Assembly (NCBI GenBank): GCA_002414905.1
Contig: DIAY01000235.1
Location: forward strand, 1 to 23,428
Reading direction: 5' to 3'
Origin: Holophagales bacterium UBA5066
Lineage (GTDB): Bacteria > Acidobacteriota > Thermoanaerobaculia > UBA5066
DNA length: 23,428 nucleotides
In this document: piece by piece, positions 1-6,847 of the stretch
Layout: each line of letters starts with the position of its first letter
Position numbering within the stretch: the stretch's first letter is position 1
Translations under genes and position numbers: made by a program
Notes under the pieces: generated by a model
Told to the model about the DNA's origin: nothing
The model's input: only the letters and a program-made list of their open reading frames with translations
Databases searched by the model: none

Positions 1-33
1 CTGGGGAACCCGGGCGGAATCCGGGTTCCCCAG
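1..33. terminator. Perfect hairpin after nrdJ; likely terminator and repeat family member
   Basis: A perfect 13-bp stem (CTGGGGAACCCGG at 1-13 pairing with CCGGGTTCCCCAG at 21-33) encloses a 7-base loop, eight bases beyond the nrdJ stop codon. The position fits a transcription terminator for nrdJ. The window ends before any downstream T-run could be seen, so intrinsic termination is inferred. The central 11 bases of each arm recur in the hairpin at 5341-5370, so this may also be a copy of a dispersed palindromic repeat. Confidence 0.65.
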
Positions 34-40
34 GATCACT

Positions 41-2857
41 TCAGCTGCAGCCGCTCGTCTCTCCGCAGTTCAGGCACTTGTAGCAGGCCCCGTTCCGCAC
101 CATGAGGTGGCCGCACTGATGGCAGCTCGGGGCGTCCGTGCTGTTCTCGAAGGCCAGCGTCGGCATCGCCGGGGCCGCCGCGGGGCGCTGGAGCGGCGCC
201 ATCCGGGCCCAGGGCCCGCCGTTACCGTCTCCGTTCTCCTCCCGTGCGATGACCCCCGCCTTCGCCCGCAGGTCGGCCGTCAGGAAGCGGGAGGCGAGGT
301 ACCGGAAGATGTAATCGATGAGGCTCTTGGCGATCGGGACCTCGGGGTTTTTCGTGTATCCCGCCGGCTCGAAGCGCATGTGGCTGAACTTCTCCACGAG
401 CGCTTCGATCGGCACGCCGTACTGGAGCGTCAGCGAGATGGCCGTCGCGAAGGCGTCCATGAGGCCCGAGATCGTCGAGCCCTCCTTGGCCATCGTCAGG
501 AAGATTTCACCCGGCGTGCCGTCTTCGTAGAGGCCGACTGTGATGTACCCCTCGTGCCCGCCGACGGAGAACTTGTGGGTCAGCGCCCGCCGCTCGTCGG
601 GCAGCTTCTTGCGGCGGGGACCCTGGCCGGGCGCCAGGACCGGGGCCGGGGCCGCGGCGGTCGGCGAGGAGAGGCTCCTCGTCCCCTTCACGCCTTCGTC
701 GCTCCGGCTCGCCGCGGTGTTGAGCGGCTGGGTCTTCTTGCAGCCATCCCGGTAGACGGCGATCGCCTTGAGGCCGAGCTTCCAGCCCTCGAGGTAGACG
801 TTCTCGAAATCCTCGACGGTCGCGTCGGGCGGGAGGTTGACCGTCTTGGAGATCGCCCCGGAGAGGAACGGCTGCACCGCTGCCATCATCCGCACGTGCC
901 CCGTCGCGCTGATGGAACGCGTGCCGCTGAGGGCCTTGAAAGCACAGTCGAACACCGGAAGGTGGTCGGGGTCGAGATCCGGCGCCCCCTCGATCGTCCC
1001 CTTCTCGTCGACGTGCGCCACGATCGCGTTCACCTGGGCTTCCGTGTAGCCGAGGCGCTGGAGCGCGTGCGGGACGGTGTTGTTGACGATCTTGATCGTC
1101 CCGCCGCCGACGAGCTTCTTGTACTTGACGAGGGCGAGGTCGGGCTCCACCCCCGTCGTGTCGCAGTCCATCATGAAGCCGATGGTCCCGGTGGGGGCGA
1201 GGACGGTGGACTGCGCGTTGCGGAAGCCGTGCTGGCGGCCCGACTCGAGCGTCAGGTCCCAGACTCCGAGCTGGGCCTCGTAGAGCTCCTTCGGGACCCC
1301 CGCGCGGGAGATTCCGGCAGCCGCGTCACGGTGCATCCCCATGACGCCGAGGAAGGCCTCCCGGTTGGGCTCGTACATCCGGAAGGTCCCGACCTCCGAC
1401 GCGATACGCGAGGAGGTGAGGCAGGCCTGCCCGTGCATGAGGCTCGTGACGGCCGCCGCCCAGGCGCGCCCCGAGTCGCCGTCGTAGGGGAGGCCGTTGT
1501 ACATGAGGAGCGCTCCGAGGTTTGCGTAGCCGAGACCGAGCGGGCGGAAGTCGTGCGAGTTCTTCTCGATGGCGGGCGTCGGATAGGAAGCCTCGTCAAC
1601 GAGCATTTCCTGCGCGGTGAAAACGACGTCGACGGCGTGCCGGAAGCGCTCCACGTCGAATCCGCCGTCTTCCTTCGCGAACTTCATCAGGTTCAGGGAG
1701 GCGAGATTGCACGCGGAGTCGTCGACGAACATGTACTCCGAGCAGGGGTTCGACGCGTTGATCCGGTGCGTCGACTTGCACGGGTTCCAGCGGTTGATCG
1801 TCGTGTCGTACTGGATCCCGGGGTCACCGCAGATCCAGGCGGCCTCGGCCATGCGGCGCAGGACCGCGCGGGCGTCGTGGGTGGTGAGCGGCTCGCCGGT
1901 CGTCACGGCGTGGCAGGCGTAGCCGCGGCCCGCCTCCACGGCCTGCATGAACTCGTCCGTCACCCGGACCGTGTGGTTCGCGTTCTGGAAAAGGACGTTG
2001 TTGTAGACCTCGCCGCCGAAGGAGCCGTCCCAGCCTGCCTCGATGAGGTCCCACGCCTTGCGCTCCTCCTTCGCCTTGCAGTCGATGAACTCGAGAACGT
2101 CGGGGTGGTCGACGTTCAGGATGACCATCTTCGCGGCCCGGCGGGTCTTGCCGCCCGACTTGATGGCACCGGCGAAGCTGTCGAAGCCCTTCATGAACGA
2201 GACGGGGCCGGAGGCGATGCCGCCGGAGGAGAGGCACTCGGTCGAGGAGCGCAGCGAGGAGAGGTTCGAGCCGGTGCCGGAGCCGAACTTGAAGAGCATT
2301 CCCTCGGTCTTGGCCAGGTCGAGGATTGAGCCCATCGAATCGCCGACCGCGTTGATGAAGCACGCGGAGGCCTGGGGCCTCTCCTCGACGCCGACGTTGA
2401 ACCAGACGGGGGAATTGAAGCTCGCCGCCTGGTTCACGAGGATCGCCGTCAGCTCGTCGCTGAAGGTGTCCCTGTCGGCCGCCGTCCGGAAGTAGCCGCC
2501 TTTCGAGCCGTAGCCCGTGATCGTCTCGACGACCCGACCGATGAGCTGCCTCACGGAACGCTCCCGCTCGGGCGTTCCGACCCTCCCGTGAAAGTACTTC
2601 TGCGTGACGATGTTCGTCGCGGTCATCGACCAGACCTTCGGGACCTCGACGTCCTTCTGCTCGAAAAAGACCTCACCCTTGTCGTTCGTGATCGCGGCGG
2701 TCCGAAGCTCCCAGTCGATCGCGTCGAAGGGATGCGTGACGCCGTCGGAGAAGAGACGGCGGAACGTCAGCCCTCGCAGCCCGGTGCGGGGGGTGGCTGG
2801 CTCCGAGCCGGTCTGGGTGGCGGTCTGGGCGGCGGAGTGATCGGCAGAAGCGGTCAC
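41..2857 (-). CDS. nrdJ: Vitamin B12-dependent (class II) ribonucleotide reductase
   Basis: Reduces ribonucleotides to deoxyribonucleotides in the cytoplasm, using adenosylcobalamin to make the thiyl radical, so it needs neither oxygen nor an R2 subunit. Numbered from the GTG start (938 aa): redox Cys166 in SACFIN, glycine-rich loop KFGSGTGSNLSSLR near 190-203, radical-site loop NPCSE with Asn370, Cys372 and Glu374, and partner Cys383 in SACNLASLNL. A TSCPD-type domain follows around 760-860. The end carries a zinc-ribbon-like pattern (Cys912, 915, 925, 928) and a last pair Cys931/Cys937 suited to thioredoxin-dependent re-reduction. The frame is open to an ATG at 2890, but only the GTG at 2857 has a Shine-Dalgarno (AAGGGAG, 6 bases away). 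No cobalamin riboswitch is visible upstream; a paired NrdR-like operator is. The family call is secure; the start is less so. Confidence 0.95.
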   Translation of the reverse strand: MTASADHSAAQTATQTGSEPATPRTGLRGLTFRRLFSDGVTHPFDAIDWELRTAAITNDKGEVFFEQKDVEVPKVWSMTATNIVTQKYFHGRVGTPERERSVRQLIGRVVETITGYGSKGGYFRTAADRDTFSDELTAILVNQAASFNSPVWFNVGVEERPQASACFINAVGDSMGSILDLAKTEGMLFKFGSGTGSNLSSLRSSTECLSSGGIASGPVSFMKGFDSFAGAIKSGGKTRRAAKMVILNVDHPDVLEFIDCKAKEERKAWDLIEAGWDGSFGGEVYNNVLFQNANHTVRVTDEFMQAVEAGRGYACHAVTTGEPLTTHDARAVLRRMAEAAWICGDPGIQYDTTINRWNPCKSTHRINASNPCSEYMFVDDSACNLASLNLMKFAKEDGGFDVERFRHAVDVVFTAQEMLVDEASYPTPAIEKNSHDFRPLGLGYANLGALLMYNGLPYDGDSGRAWAAAVTSLMHGQACLTSSRIASEVGTFRMYEPNREAFLGVMGMHRDAAAGISRAGVPKELYEAQLGVWDLTLESGRQHGFRNAQSTVLAPTGTIGFMMDCDTTGVEPDLALVKYKKLVGGGTIKIVNNTVPHALQRLGYTEAQVNAIVAHVDEKGTIEGAPDLDPDHLPVFDCAFKALSGTRSISATGHVRMMAAVQPFLSGAISKTVNLPPDATVEDFENVYLEGWKLGLKAIAVYRDGCKKTQPLNTAASRSDEGVKGTRSLSSPTAAAPAPVLAPGQGPRRKKLPDERRALTHKFSVGGHEGYITVGLYEDGTPGEIFLTMAKEGSTISGLMDAFATAISLTLQYGVPIEALVEKFSHMRFEPAGYTKNPEVPIAKSLIDYIFRYLASRFLTADLRAKAGVIAREENGDGNGGPWARMAPLQRPAAAPAMPTLAFENSTDAPSCHQCGHLMVRNGACYKCLNCGETSGCS

Positions 2858-2905
2858 GGCAGACTCCCTTACTCCCTTGTGGAATTCCATAATGCGGGAT
2901 GAGGA

Positions 2906-2935
2906 ATTCTATGAGAGTCGTGGGGCTGAACGCAA
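2906..2935 (-). promoter_or_regulatory. Candidate nrdJ promoter
   Basis: On the minus strand TTGCGT (2935-2930) and TAGAAT (2911-2906) are separated by 18 bp. The -10 matches the sigma70 consensus at 5 of 6 bases and the -35 at 3 of 6. Transcription would start near 2899, giving a leader of about 42 bases to the GTG at 2857 with its Shine-Dalgarno. The -35 lies inside the proximal NrdR-like box, so a bound repressor would block polymerase. Confidence 0.55.
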
Positions 2936-2945
2936 CATATCGTGG
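2930..2945. promoter_or_regulatory. NrdR-like box, proximal to nrdJ
   Basis: ACGCAACATATCGTGG matches the 16-bp palindromic NrdR box consensus (acaCwAtATaTwGtgt, known from bacterial nrd promoters) at 12 of 16 positions. It overlaps the predicted -35 of nrdJ. A second box of the same quality starts exactly 31 bp away. NrdR is the ATP/dATP-sensing repressor of ribonucleotide reductase genes; its own gene is not in this window. Confidence 0.65.
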
Positions 2946-2960
2946 TTGTTGTATTAAGGA

Positions 2961-2976
2961 CCACTAGATTTTGTGC
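2961..2976. promoter_or_regulatory. NrdR-like box, distal to nrdJ
   Basis: CCACTAGATTTTGTGC matches the NrdR box consensus at 12 of 16 positions. It is separated from the proximal box by 15 bp, so the centres are 31 bp apart, about three helical turns. This is the usual geometry of paired NrdR sites. The flanking DNA is visibly richer in A and T than the surrounding genes. Confidence 0.65.
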
Positions 2977-3015
2977 GAACGCCCGAAAACTGGTCCGAAT
3001 CTTGCTGTCCCGGGT

Positions 3016-3057
3016 TTGACAGGCGCGTTGACGTCAGGGGGAATACGGAGCGAGAAT
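3016..3057 (+). promoter_or_regulatory. Candidate overlapping promoters for erpA
   Basis: Two overlapping sigma70-like candidates occur. One is TTGACA (3016-3021) with a weak GGGAAT (3039-3044) after 17 bp. The other is TTGACG (3028-3033) with GAGAAT (3052-3057) after 18 bp, a 5/6 and 4/6 match. Either would give a leader of roughly 45-60 bases before the erpA ATG at 3111. No Fe-S responsive (IscR) site is evident. Confidence 0.4.
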
Positions 3058-3110
3058 GAAAGGTTCGTGGCTCCATGCCTTCCGCTTGGCGGAGCCGCGA
3101 GGAGGAACCG

Positions 3111-3485
3111 ATGGCGACCACGACTCTCAACACCGCCACCGTCTCCGTCCAGGAGACGTTCGCTCTCAGCCTCACGGACAGTGCCGTCAACAAGGTCAAG
3201 GACTTTGCCGCCAAGATGCCCGACGCGGGCGGCAAGGCTCTCCGGGTCTTCGTCCAGGCCGGCGGCTGCTCCGGACTCCAGTACGGCTTCACCTTCGACG
3301 ACGCCAAGGAGACGGACCACGTTCTCTCCGTGAGCGGCATCCAGGTCCTCGTCGACAAGACGAGCGCGATGAAGCTGAACGGCGCAACCGTCGACTGGAT
3401 CGAGGACTTCCGCGGCGCGGGCTTCTCCGTCGAGAACCCCAACGCCAGCGGCGGCGGCTGCGGCTGCGGCAAGAGCTTCGCCTGA
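3111..3485 (+). CDS. erpA: A-type iron-sulfur cluster carrier (HesB/IscA/ErpA family)
   Basis: A 124-aa cytoplasmic A-type carrier that receives Fe-S clusters from an assembly scaffold and passes them to apo-enzymes. The three conserved ligand cysteines are present: Cys53 in the GGCSGLQYGF motif, and Cys117 and Cys119 in the C-terminal GGGCGCGKSF tail. The length is slightly above the usual 105-120 aa because of a short N-terminal extension. The frame is open further upstream, but the ATG at 3111 is preceded by a strong AGGAGGA, so I start there. It is the first gene of a plus-strand set that ends with sufT, a second Fe-S maturation factor. A hairpin follows the gene. ErpA, IscA and SufA cannot be separated by motif alone, so the symbol is tentative. 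Confidence 0.9.
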   Translation: MATTTLNTATVSVQETFALSLTDSAVNKVKDFAAKMPDAGGKALRVFVQAGGCSGLQYGFTFDDAKETDHVLSVSGIQVLVDKTSAMKLNGATVDWIEDFRGAGFSVENPNASGGGCGCGKSFA

Positions 3486-3507
3486 GCCGGATCGCCCCGC
3501 GTGACGA

Positions 3508-3533
3508 CGACGGCCTCCGGAAGGGGGCCGTCG
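3508..3533 (+). terminator. Hairpin between erpA and the MFS gene
   Basis: An 8-bp perfect stem (CGACGGCC at 3508-3515 pairing with GGCCGTCG at 3526-3533) with a 10-base loop lies 22 bases after the erpA stop. It has no clear T-run. It may terminate or attenuate transcription into the MFS gene, or stabilise the erpA 3' end. Confidence 0.45.
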
Positions 3534-3564
3534 CCGTCTCCGGGGTCCGGGCGAAACGCACAGC

Positions 3565-4755
3565 GTGAGCCGGCGCCTCTCCCCCCTCGTCGTCGTCTTC
3601 CTGACGGTCTTCATCGACCTCGTCGGATTCGGCATCGTCATCCCGCTCGTCCCGCTCTACGCCGAGGCCTACCACCCCTCGCCGCTCGCCTTCGGGGTCC
3701 TCATGGCGAGCTTCTCGGCGATGCAGTTCCTCTTCGCCCCGATCCTCGGACGCCTCTCGGACCGGATCGGTCGGCGCCCGGTGCTGCTGTTCTCACTCTT
3801 CGGAAGCTTTCTCAGCTACCTGCTTTTCGCTTTTGCGGGGTCCTTCGCGGCCCTCCTGGCCTCACGGCTTCTGGCCGGGCTGATGGGCGCAAACATCGGA
3901 ACGGCTCAGGCCGTCATCGCCGACGTGACGCCCCAGGGCGACCGGGCTCGTGGGATGGGCCTCGTCGGAATGGCCTTCGGTCTCGGCTTCGTCTTCGGGC
4001 CGGCCATCGGCGGCTTCTCCGTGAAGGTGAGTCCGGCCCTCCCCGGCCTCATCGCCGCCGGCCTGTCGCTCACCGCTTTCGGCTGGGCCTTCTTCGGCCT
4101 CCCCGAGACCCGCCCCGAGAGCGCTGCGACCCGCCCCCGGCGGCATGCCTTCCCGCTTCGAGCGGTGCTCCACGCCTTCCGCCGCCCGATCCTCGGGCCC
4201 CTCCTTTTGATCACGCTCCTGAACACGACGGCGTTCTCGAACTTCGAGGCGACGTTCGCGCAGTTCGCCCGGAGCCGCTTCGGACACGATCCTTCGACGG
4301 TGTCGTGGCTCTTCGTCCTGATCGGCATCACGGCGGCCGTCGTGCAGGGAGGGCTCATCCGCCGGCTCGTTCCGCTCCTCGGCGAGGCGCGCCTCATCGG
4401 AATCGGTACGACCCTGCTCGCGCTTTCCTTCGCCGGACTCGTCCTCGTCACCCAGCACGCGTGGCTGATCGCGCTCGTCGTGACGACCGCGGCCGGGAGC
4501 GGCCTCGTGAATCCCGCCCTCTCCGGCCTCCTGTCCCGGTCGACGGACGCCGCCGAGCAGGGGGAGATCCTCGGCGCCGCGCAGTCCCTCTCCTCGCTCG
4601 GAAGGATCATCGGCCCGTTCTGGGGCGAGCACGCCTGGTTCAAGTGGGGCGCCGCGGGCCCATACGGAACGGGCGCGCTCCTCGAGGTCGTCACCGTCCT
4701 CGTCGTCCTCGTCGGCCTGCGGCTGGTTGCGTCACCGGTGCGGAGCGCGGCGTGA
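3565..4755 (+). CDS. Major facilitator superfamily exporter, TetA-like
   Basis: A 396-aa inner-membrane protein with about 12 hydrophobic segments, the normal MFS length. TM1 carries FIDLVGFGIVIPLVP, with Asp18, and the TM2-TM3 loop carries the canonical motif A, GRLSDRIGRRP (62-72). Both are typical of the drug:proton antiporter group that includes TetA-like exporters. A central loop near 190-200 divides the two halves. The start is the GTG at 3565; no earlier in-frame start is plausible, the next methionine lies inside TM2, and no Shine-Dalgarno is visible. Its TGA overlaps the GTG of sufT, so the two are translationally coupled. The substrate cannot be told from the sequence. Sitting between two Fe-S genes, it could move a metal chelate or small metabolite, but that is only an inference from position. 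Confidence 0.88.
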   Translation: MSRRLSPLVVVFLTVFIDLVGFGIVIPLVPLYAEAYHPSPLAFGVLMASFSAMQFLFAPILGRLSDRIGRRPVLLFSLFGSFLSYLLFAFAGSFAALLASRLLAGLMGANIGTAQAVIADVTPQGDRARGMGLVGMAFGLGFVFGPAIGGFSVKVSPALPGLIAAGLSLTAFGWAFFGLPETRPESAATRPRRHAFPLRAVLHAFRRPILGPLLLITLLNTTAFSNFEATFAQFARSRFGHDPSTVSWLFVLIGITAAVVQGGLIRRLVPLLGEARLIGIGTTLLALSFAGLVLVTQHAWLIALVVTTAAGSGLVNPALSGLLSRSTDAAEQGEILGAAQSLSSLGRIIGPFWGEHAWFKWGAAGPYGTGALLEVVTVLVVLVGLRLVASPVRSAA

Positions 4756-5333
4756 CCCGGACTCCGGCGATTCTCCTCGGCCGCGACTGCCCAGCGGTGC
4801 GGGTTCCGAGCGGAGAGGGAGCCCTCCTGCCCGAAGGGATTCCGGTCTACCTCGTCCAGTCGCTCGGCGGCTCGTTCACTGTTCAGGCTCCGACGGTCGG
4901 CGGCCTCTTCCGGATCGCCGCCAGGGACGCCGACGCCCTCGGCCTCGATGCACCCGTTGCCTCCGCCGAGCCGGTGCCGGTCGCAAAGGGACCGGCGACC
5001 GAGGAGGACGTCTGGTCGGCGCTGAAGGAGTGCTACGACCCGGAAATCCCGGTGAACATCGTCGACCTCGGCCTCGTCTACGACCTGACCCTGTCCGCGT
5101 CCCCGTCCTCCAGGAGGGACGGATCCTCCCCGCGGGGAGACGCGGCCCACGTCACGGTGAAGATGACCCTGACGGCGCCCGGTTGCGGCATGGGCCCGGC
5201 CATCGCGGCCGACGCGCGTGGACGGATCCTCGCGCTCCCCGGGGTCGCGTCTGCGGACGTCCAGCTCGTCTGGGACCCGCCCTGGAGCGCGGAAATGACG
5301 ACCCCGCAGGGACGGAAAATCCTGGGACTCTGA
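4752..5333 (+). CDS. sufT: Fe-S cluster assembly factor SufT (MIP18/DUF59 family)
   Basis: A 193-aa protein with the two-part layout of long SufT. The N-terminal half (about 8-65) contains the family's QSLGGSFTVQ stretch and a RIAARDADALG segment. The C-terminal MIP18/DUF59 domain (about 83-180) has DPEIPVNIVDLGLVYDL and TAPGCGMGP, with the conserved Cys145. SufT-type proteins help mature Fe-S proteins in the cytoplasm. A Ser/Arg/Gly-rich insertion of about 18 residues (116-133) lies in the usual beta turn after the first motif. The GTG start overlaps the MFS stop by four bases (GTGA); the frame is open far upstream but only inside the MFS gene. With erpA at the head of the same strand set, this points to a small Fe-S maturation locus. 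A palindrome follows 7 bases after the stop. Confidence 0.87.
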   Translation: MTRTPAILLGRDCPAVRVPSGEGALLPEGIPVYLVQSLGGSFTVQAPTVGGLFRIAARDADALGLDAPVASAEPVPVAKGPATEEDVWSALKECYDPEIPVNIVDLGLVYDLTLSASPSSRRDGSSPRGDAAHVTVKMTLTAPGCGMGPAIAADARGRILALPGVASADVQLVWDPPWSAEMTTPQGRKILGL

Positions 5334-5334
5334 A

Positions 5335-5356
5335 GTGTTCCGGGGGAACCCGGACC
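5335..5356. repeat. 22-base direct repeat, copy 1
   Basis: This 22-base stretch begins GTGTTCC and ends CCGGACC, and is repeated without mismatch at 5409-5430, a 74-base period. It starts two bases after the sufT stop, and its right part forms the left arm of the hairpin at 5341-5370. Confidence 0.8.
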
Positions 5357-5370
5357 GCCGGGTTCCCCCG
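5341..5370. terminator. Perfect hairpin between convergent sufT and kinase-like gene
   Basis: A perfect 13-bp stem (CGGGGGAACCCGG at 5341-5353 pairing with CCGGGTTCCCCCG at 5358-5370) with the 4-base loop ACCG. It sits between two convergent genes and could terminate both, though neither side has a clear T-run. The arm core GGGGAACCCGG is the same as in the hairpin at 1-33. Confidence 0.6.
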
Positions 5371-5408
5371 GGCCCCCTCCGCGCGGGGCGGACCAGCCGC
5401 CATCGACC

Positions 5409-5430
5409 GTGTTCCGGGGGAACCCGGACC
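5409..5430. repeat. 22-base direct repeat, copy 2
   Basis: Identical to 5335-5356. Here the right arm is degenerate: after ACCACG only CCGGTT follows, so a strong hairpin cannot form. It looks like a decayed or partial copy of the palindromic unit, 10 bases from the stop of the minus-strand kinase-like gene. Confidence 0.75.
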
Positions 5431-5440
5431 ACGCCGGTTG

Positions 5441-6802
5441 CTAGGACGCGTTGGGGAGGGTCAGGATGAAACGCGTTCCCCTGTCTCCGAGCGACTCGCA
5501 GCGGATAGCGCCACCCATCTGCTTCAGGAGTGCGGCGGTCTCGGGGAGCCCGAGGCCGCTCTTCTGGGGGTCGCGGGACTGGAACGACGGGAGGAAAATC
5601 TTCTCCTGGTCGGAGACGGGAACGGGCAGCCCGTTGTTCGTGAAAACGAGAGCGACGTAGGGGTCCTTCACGAAAGCCTCGATGACGACGAGGCGCTTCG
5701 TCCCGACGCTGGCGTCGGGATCGCCTTCCTCGAATCGGCGGACGATGGCCTTTCGCGCGTTCCGCAGAAGGTTCACGAAGATCTCCGCCATCCTCGGCGC
5801 GTCGGCGAGCACCCGGGGCGCGGGCTCGTCCATGTCGTTTCGGACCCTGACCTTCGCCCCTTTCAGGGTCCGTGCCAGGAGCTTCTGCGCGCGCTCGAGG
5901 ATTTCGGACGGATCGACGGTCTCGAGCTTGAGCGGCGCCGTCGCGGCGAAGCGTTCGAGCTCGGTAACGACCTCGGAGAGGCGCAGGAGCCCCGACAGCG
6001 CGTCGGCGATCTTGATCCGGATCGCCTCCCGTTCCGCCGGGGTCTCGTCACCGCCGGAGGAGAGGACCCGCTGCACGGCGACGAGCGCCTCCGTGAGGCG
6101 CACGAGCAGCGGACTCACCTCGCGTCCGAGCTCCACCCCGAGCTCGGCGATCGCCTCCTGCTTTCCGCTGTGGACCTGGACCTCGAGGGCGGCCGGATTC
6201 ACGCCCGCTTCCCGGACCGTCCAGACGACCTGCACCAGCTTCCGGTCCGAGCCGAACCGGCCCGCAGCCGACACCCGGACCGCTACGGCACCCGCCGGAT
6301 TCGCGGCGTTGAGGGAAACCTCCCGCGTCGCTCGTGCCCGGAACGCGTCCTCGAGAAGGCCCGCCAGCTGGCCCCGCTCGACGGAGTCGAAGAGCTCGAT
6401 GACCCGGCGCCCCTCGAGGGCATTCCCTTCGGCTCCAAAAAGCCTCCTGGCCATCGCGTTCGCGCTCCTCACGAGGCCGGAGGCATCGGAGAGGATGATG
6501 CCGATCGGGAGCGCGTCGACCAGGCTCAGCCCCGAAACCCCCGGAGGCAGGGGGGAGTGCGGCTCGATCGGCCCCGTAGCCTCCGCGGGCGCGGGGCCCC
6601 TCGCCGCCGGCTGGGGCGAGGACGCCGGCTTTGCGGGTGGCGCCGGTTGCCGGCCTCCGGGAGAGCCGACGGGAGGCCTCAGCGCCGGGAAGGCCTGGGA
6701 GAGACGCGCGCGAAGCTGCTCGTCGGTCACGTCCCCTTCGCCGCGCAACGCACGGTCGAGGAGGGAGTCGAGATCGTCATCGAGATTCGGAGTGCGTGCC
6801 AC
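5441..6802 (-). CDS. PAS and HATPase protein, degenerate sensor histidine kinase
   Basis: A 453-aa cytoplasmic protein with no membrane segment. In order: a short acidic/helical N-terminus (1-42); a Pro/Ala-rich linker (43-88); a PAS domain (about 93-200); a two-helix dimerisation region (about 212-287); and a HATPase_c domain (about 295-450). In the ATPase domain the N-box (FVNLLRNARKAI, Asn348), F-box (IFLPSFQSR) and G2 box (SGLGLPE, 415-421) are present. In the first helix LGREVSPLL aligns with the HisKA motif AHEINNPL, so Arg227 stands where the phosphorylated His should be. The G1 box reads FTNNGLPVP, with Asn389 for the ATP-contacting Asp. No response regulator is adjacent. It begins at a GTG, divergent from the thioesterase gene by 45 bp. 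It may be a pseudokinase, scaffold or signal-binding protein rather than a working kinase. Confidence 0.85.
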   Translation of the reverse strand: MARTPNLDDDLDSLLDRALRGEGDVTDEQLRARLSQAFPALRPPVGSPGGRQPAPPAKPASSPQPAARGPAPAEATGPIEPHSPLPPGVSGLSLVDALPIGIILSDASGLVRSANAMARRLFGAEGNALEGRRVIELFDSVERGQLAGLLEDAFRARATREVSLNAANPAGAVAVRVSAAGRFGSDRKLVQVVWTVREAGVNPAALEVQVHSGKQEAIAELGVELGREVSPLLVRLTEALVAVQRVLSSGGDETPAEREAIRIKIADALSGLLRLSEVVTELERFAATAPLKLETVDPSEILERAQKLLARTLKGAKVRVRNDMDEPAPRVLADAPRMAEIFVNLLRNARKAIVRRFEEGDPDASVGTKRLVVIEAFVKDPYVALVFTNNGLPVPVSDQEKIFLPSFQSRDPQKSGLGLPETAALLKQMGGAIRCESLGDRGTRFILTLPNAS

Positions 6803-6833
6803 CGGATCCGTATTCTCACCCGAACCGGGGTGC

Positions 6834-6839
6834 TAGAGT
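6834..6839 (+). promoter_or_regulatory. -10-like hexamer just before the thioesterase gene
   Basis: TAGAGT lies 8 bases before the ATG at 6848, with no Shine-Dalgarno between. This spacing would place the transcript start at or next to the start codon, as in leaderless mRNAs. No -35 hexamer is evident. Confidence 0.45.
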
Positions 6840-6847
6840 CGATCTGG

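Noticed and set aside
107..2329. A 740-codon open frame on the plus strand opposite nrdJ
   Set aside because: It lies wholly antisense to a well-recognised gene, is rich in Arg, Gly, Val and Asp as expected from antisense GC-rich DNA, and shows no family motif.
2858..3110. Cobalamin riboswitch upstream of nrdJ
   Set aside because: I looked for a B12-box-like sequence and the long structured leader expected for a class II reductase. The leader predicted from the -10 is only about 42 bases and contains neither.
5334..5440. CRISPR array at the direct repeat
   Set aside because: There are only two repeat copies, the repeat is itself part of a palindrome after a gene end, and no cas genes are nearby.
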